NCBI GenBank assembly: GCA_021732025.1
Contig: JAKFVU010000022.1
Coordinates: 1 to 41,795 of the forward strand
DNA length: 41,795 bases
Source of the DNA: Candidatus Obscuribacterales bacterium
GTDB lineage: Bacteria; Cyanobacteriota; Vampirovibrionia; Obscuribacterales; Obscuribacteraceae
Direction: 5' to 3'
Shown: positions 40,126 through 41,795 of the stretch, piece after piece
How the letters are laid out: every line of letters starts with the position of its first letter
How positions within the stretch are numbered: the stretch's first letter is position 1
The notes under the pieces: generated by a model
What the model was told of the DNA's origin: nothing
What the model saw: the letters and a program-made list of their open reading frames with translations, nothing else
Databases searched by the model: none
Program-made: the position numbers and the translations under genes

Positions 40126-41795
40126 TTAGTGGGCTTGCTTCTTGGCCTTGGCTAGCAGGGTTTTTGCTGTTTGGCCTTGATTTGATTTTGACGGAACTTG
40201 CTGTAGGACAGCAATGGCTTCAGTATACTTCTTGTCTTTCATATAGAGTTTGCCGAGGCTGACGCAAGTGGTGTAGTACTTGTCGTATAGTTCCGGTGAT
40301 AACTTGCCTTGCGACTTTTGAGACTTCATCAAGCTCACTGCCTGAGCCAGTTTGCCCGCTTTAATTAAGGCTTCGGGGTCATCATCGGCCGCTTTGCTTT
40401 CGCCGGCTTTATTCCAGGGCATCATTGCCTGGAATTGAGCAGAGGTCATGGCGAATACAGCCGCTGCACCAATCAACAAAACGGTCACTAAAATAGGCAC
40501 TAAGCGGAGAATCTGTGAGGCACCACTGGCGCCACCACGACCAGCCGAGAAATTGGTAGAGTTGCGGTTTTGATTGTTCGATTGATCAGCGTGGCGCTGA
40601 GCGTCTCGATAGGCTGCTACTTGGTCAGCATAGTTGCTGCTCGTCGAGCGATTTTCTTCACCATTTTGACTAACTCCAGCACTTGCTCCCGTTCCTACAC
40701 CGGCTGGGTTGGTGGCATTTTGCTGGTTGAGCATTTCACGTGTCAAAGGCCGCTGCTGCAGCATATCGCGCGACTCTTTGCGGTGTTGCAAAGTCTCGTC
40801 TTGGGCCAATGGTCCTGGTGCGATTTCTTTGTGAACTGTCTGTGTCGTCGCGACAGAAGGCTTTGCCTCTGTCTCTTTCATGGCGTCTTCTAGAGCTTGG
40901 GAAAGCTCGTCCATTGTTTGATAGCGATCATTAGGATTTTTCAGAAGAGTCTTGTGCACCACTTGCATCAAGGCTTCTGGGAAATTAAGATCAGGCCGCA
41001 TCTCGTTTAACGGCAATGGCGTATCAGACAGATGCATAGCCATTACTCGCACTAACTCGTCGTGCTGGAATGGCACTTCGCCAGTTAGTGATTCGTAGAA
41101 GACAATACCTAGTGAATAGATGTCACTGCGGTGATCGACTTTACTAGAGGTACACTGCTCAGGGCTCATGTATGTGGGGCTGCCGCAGACTGTTCCTGTG
41201 CGGGTTATCTTGGCTTGGTCTGACTCTTCTTGCACCAATCTAGCAATGCCAAAGTCGACCACAATAGGAAAATTCTTTTGTCCACCGCGTTCAACCAAAA
41301 CAATATTTTCGGGTTTGATGTCGCGGTGCACTACACCCTGTCTGTGCGCTTCAGCTAGTGCTGCGCAGACTTGAGTAAAGATAGGTACGGCCTCAAGTGG
41401 CGGAATATGATTGACTTCGGCAATGAAGTCAGACAGCGGTGTGCCATTGAGTAAATCCATGGCGATATAAGGTCTGCCACCGCCCTGCGGAATGACACCG
41501 AAGTCGTAAATGGTGATGATATTGGGGTGGTTGAGGCGACTGGATGCCTTGGCCTCTTGCTTAAAGCGTTTGATGAACTCGTCATCTGACACTAAATAGT
41601 CGTGTAGAACCTTGACGGCAACTTCGCGGCCAATCAATTCTTGAACAGCGCGATAAACTGTGCCCGCCGAGCCCTGGCCAATCACCGACTGAATCTTGTA
41701 GCGACCCTCCACCACCATACCAAGTAGCGGATCATCACCAACGGTGACCATTGACGAACCATCTCGTGGGCAGATGTCTTGTTCGCCAGCGGTCT
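40126..41795 (-). CDS. Membrane-anchored Ser/Thr protein kinase, N-terminus cut by the window edge
   Basis: A PknB-type kinase. Numbered from an internal Met at 41751, it has the Gly loop IGQGSAGTV (24-32), K47, HRDIKPEN (D144), DFG (D166), GSPTYMSPEQC, a linker rich in Q, N, S and G (about 300-410), one TM helix (about 415-434) and a short helical TPR-like tail to 541. The frame stays open to base 41795, and the extra codons read GEQDICPRDGSS, the end of a zinc-ribbon of the CPxDG type often found before such kinases. There is no ribosome site before the ATG at 41751. I therefore annotate it as partial, starting outside the window. It is a close paralogue of the 726-aa kinase in its P+1 region. 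Confidence 0.9.
   Translation of the reverse strand, partial: TAGEQDICPRDGSSMVTVGDDPLLGMVVEGRYKIQSVIGQGSAGTVYRAVQELIGREVAVKVLHDYLVSDDEFIKRFKQEAKASSRLNHPNIITIYDFGVIPQGGGRPYIAMDLLNGTPLSDFIAEVNHIPPLEAVPIFTQVCAALAEAHRQGVVHRDIKPENIVLVERGGQKNFPIVVDFGIARLVQEESDQAKITRTGTVCGSPTYMSPEQCTSSKVDHRSDIYSLGIVFYESLTGEVPFQHDELVRVMAMHLSDTPLPLNEMRPDLNFPEALMQVVHKTLLKNPNDRYQTMDELSQALEDAMKETEAKPSVATTQTVHKEIAPGPLAQDETLQHRKESRDMLQQRPLTREMLNQQNATNPAGVGTGASAGVSQNGEENRSTSSNYADQVAAYRDAQRHADQSNNQNRNSTNFSAGRGGASGASQILRLVPILVTVLLIGAAAVFAMTSAQFQAMMPWNKAGESKAADDDPEALIKAGKLAQAVSLMKSQKSQGKLSPELYDKYYTTCVSLGKLYMKDKKYTEAIAVLQQVPSKSNQGQTAKTLLAKAKKQAH

Overview
This is a dense, mostly housekeeping stretch of a bacterial chromosome with no insertion sequence, prophage, CRISPR array, rRNA or tRNA that I could find. 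Several gene contents fit a non-photosynthetic relative of the cyanobacteria (Melainabacteria/Vampirovibrionia, Obscuribacterales-like): a yggS-sepF pair, large membrane-anchored Ser/Thr kinases with C-terminal TPR-like regions, quinone-type PyrD, a PC4-like ssDNA-binding protein, and frequent TTG or GTG starts behind strong AGGAGG-type ribosome sites. This assignment is inference from gene content, not from a marker tree.

Left region (1-5.4 kb, + strand): reductive pyrimidine catabolism. It holds a class III aminotransferase, a beta-ureidopropionase-like amidohydrolase, and the two-subunit dihydropyrimidine dehydrogenase PreT-PreA. A perfect 42-bp palindrome and three 13-bp tandem repeats split the cluster. 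The ring-opening dihydropyrimidinase is not in the window. Then (5.4-12 kb, + strand): a secreted DUF900-like alpha/beta hydrolase, an RND efflux adaptor and pump, and a small exported protein of unknown role.

Middle (12-31.5 kb): a Ser/Thr kinase with TPRs (-), PyrD (+), a minus-strand operon of two related GT-C-type membrane glycosyltransferases plus an AI-2E-family permease, then GH1 beta-glucosidase and a DsbD/ScsB-like thiol reductase (+), peroxiredoxin Q (-), and a striking 1002-aa protein (-) with an N-terminal membrane domain, a roughly 700-residue acidic disordered region with repeated LF-D-GG type motifs, and a C-terminal Roadblock/LC7-like domain. pheS-pheT follow on the minus strand.

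Right (31.5-41.8 kb): a NUDIX hydrolase, an untracked 54-aa lysine/alanine-rich basic protein with its own terminator, Obg, PC4, an M23 peptidase, SepF, YggS, RsmE, accD-accA, and a second Ser/Thr kinase. The kinase reading frame runs off the right edge and shows a CPRDG zinc-ribbon-like motif there.

Most novel-looking items: the membrane-Roadblock scaffold with its repeats, the 54-aa basic protein, the 42-bp palindrome with its repeat array, the degenerate GT-C paralogue, and the phased AGATC cluster between obg and the PC4 gene.
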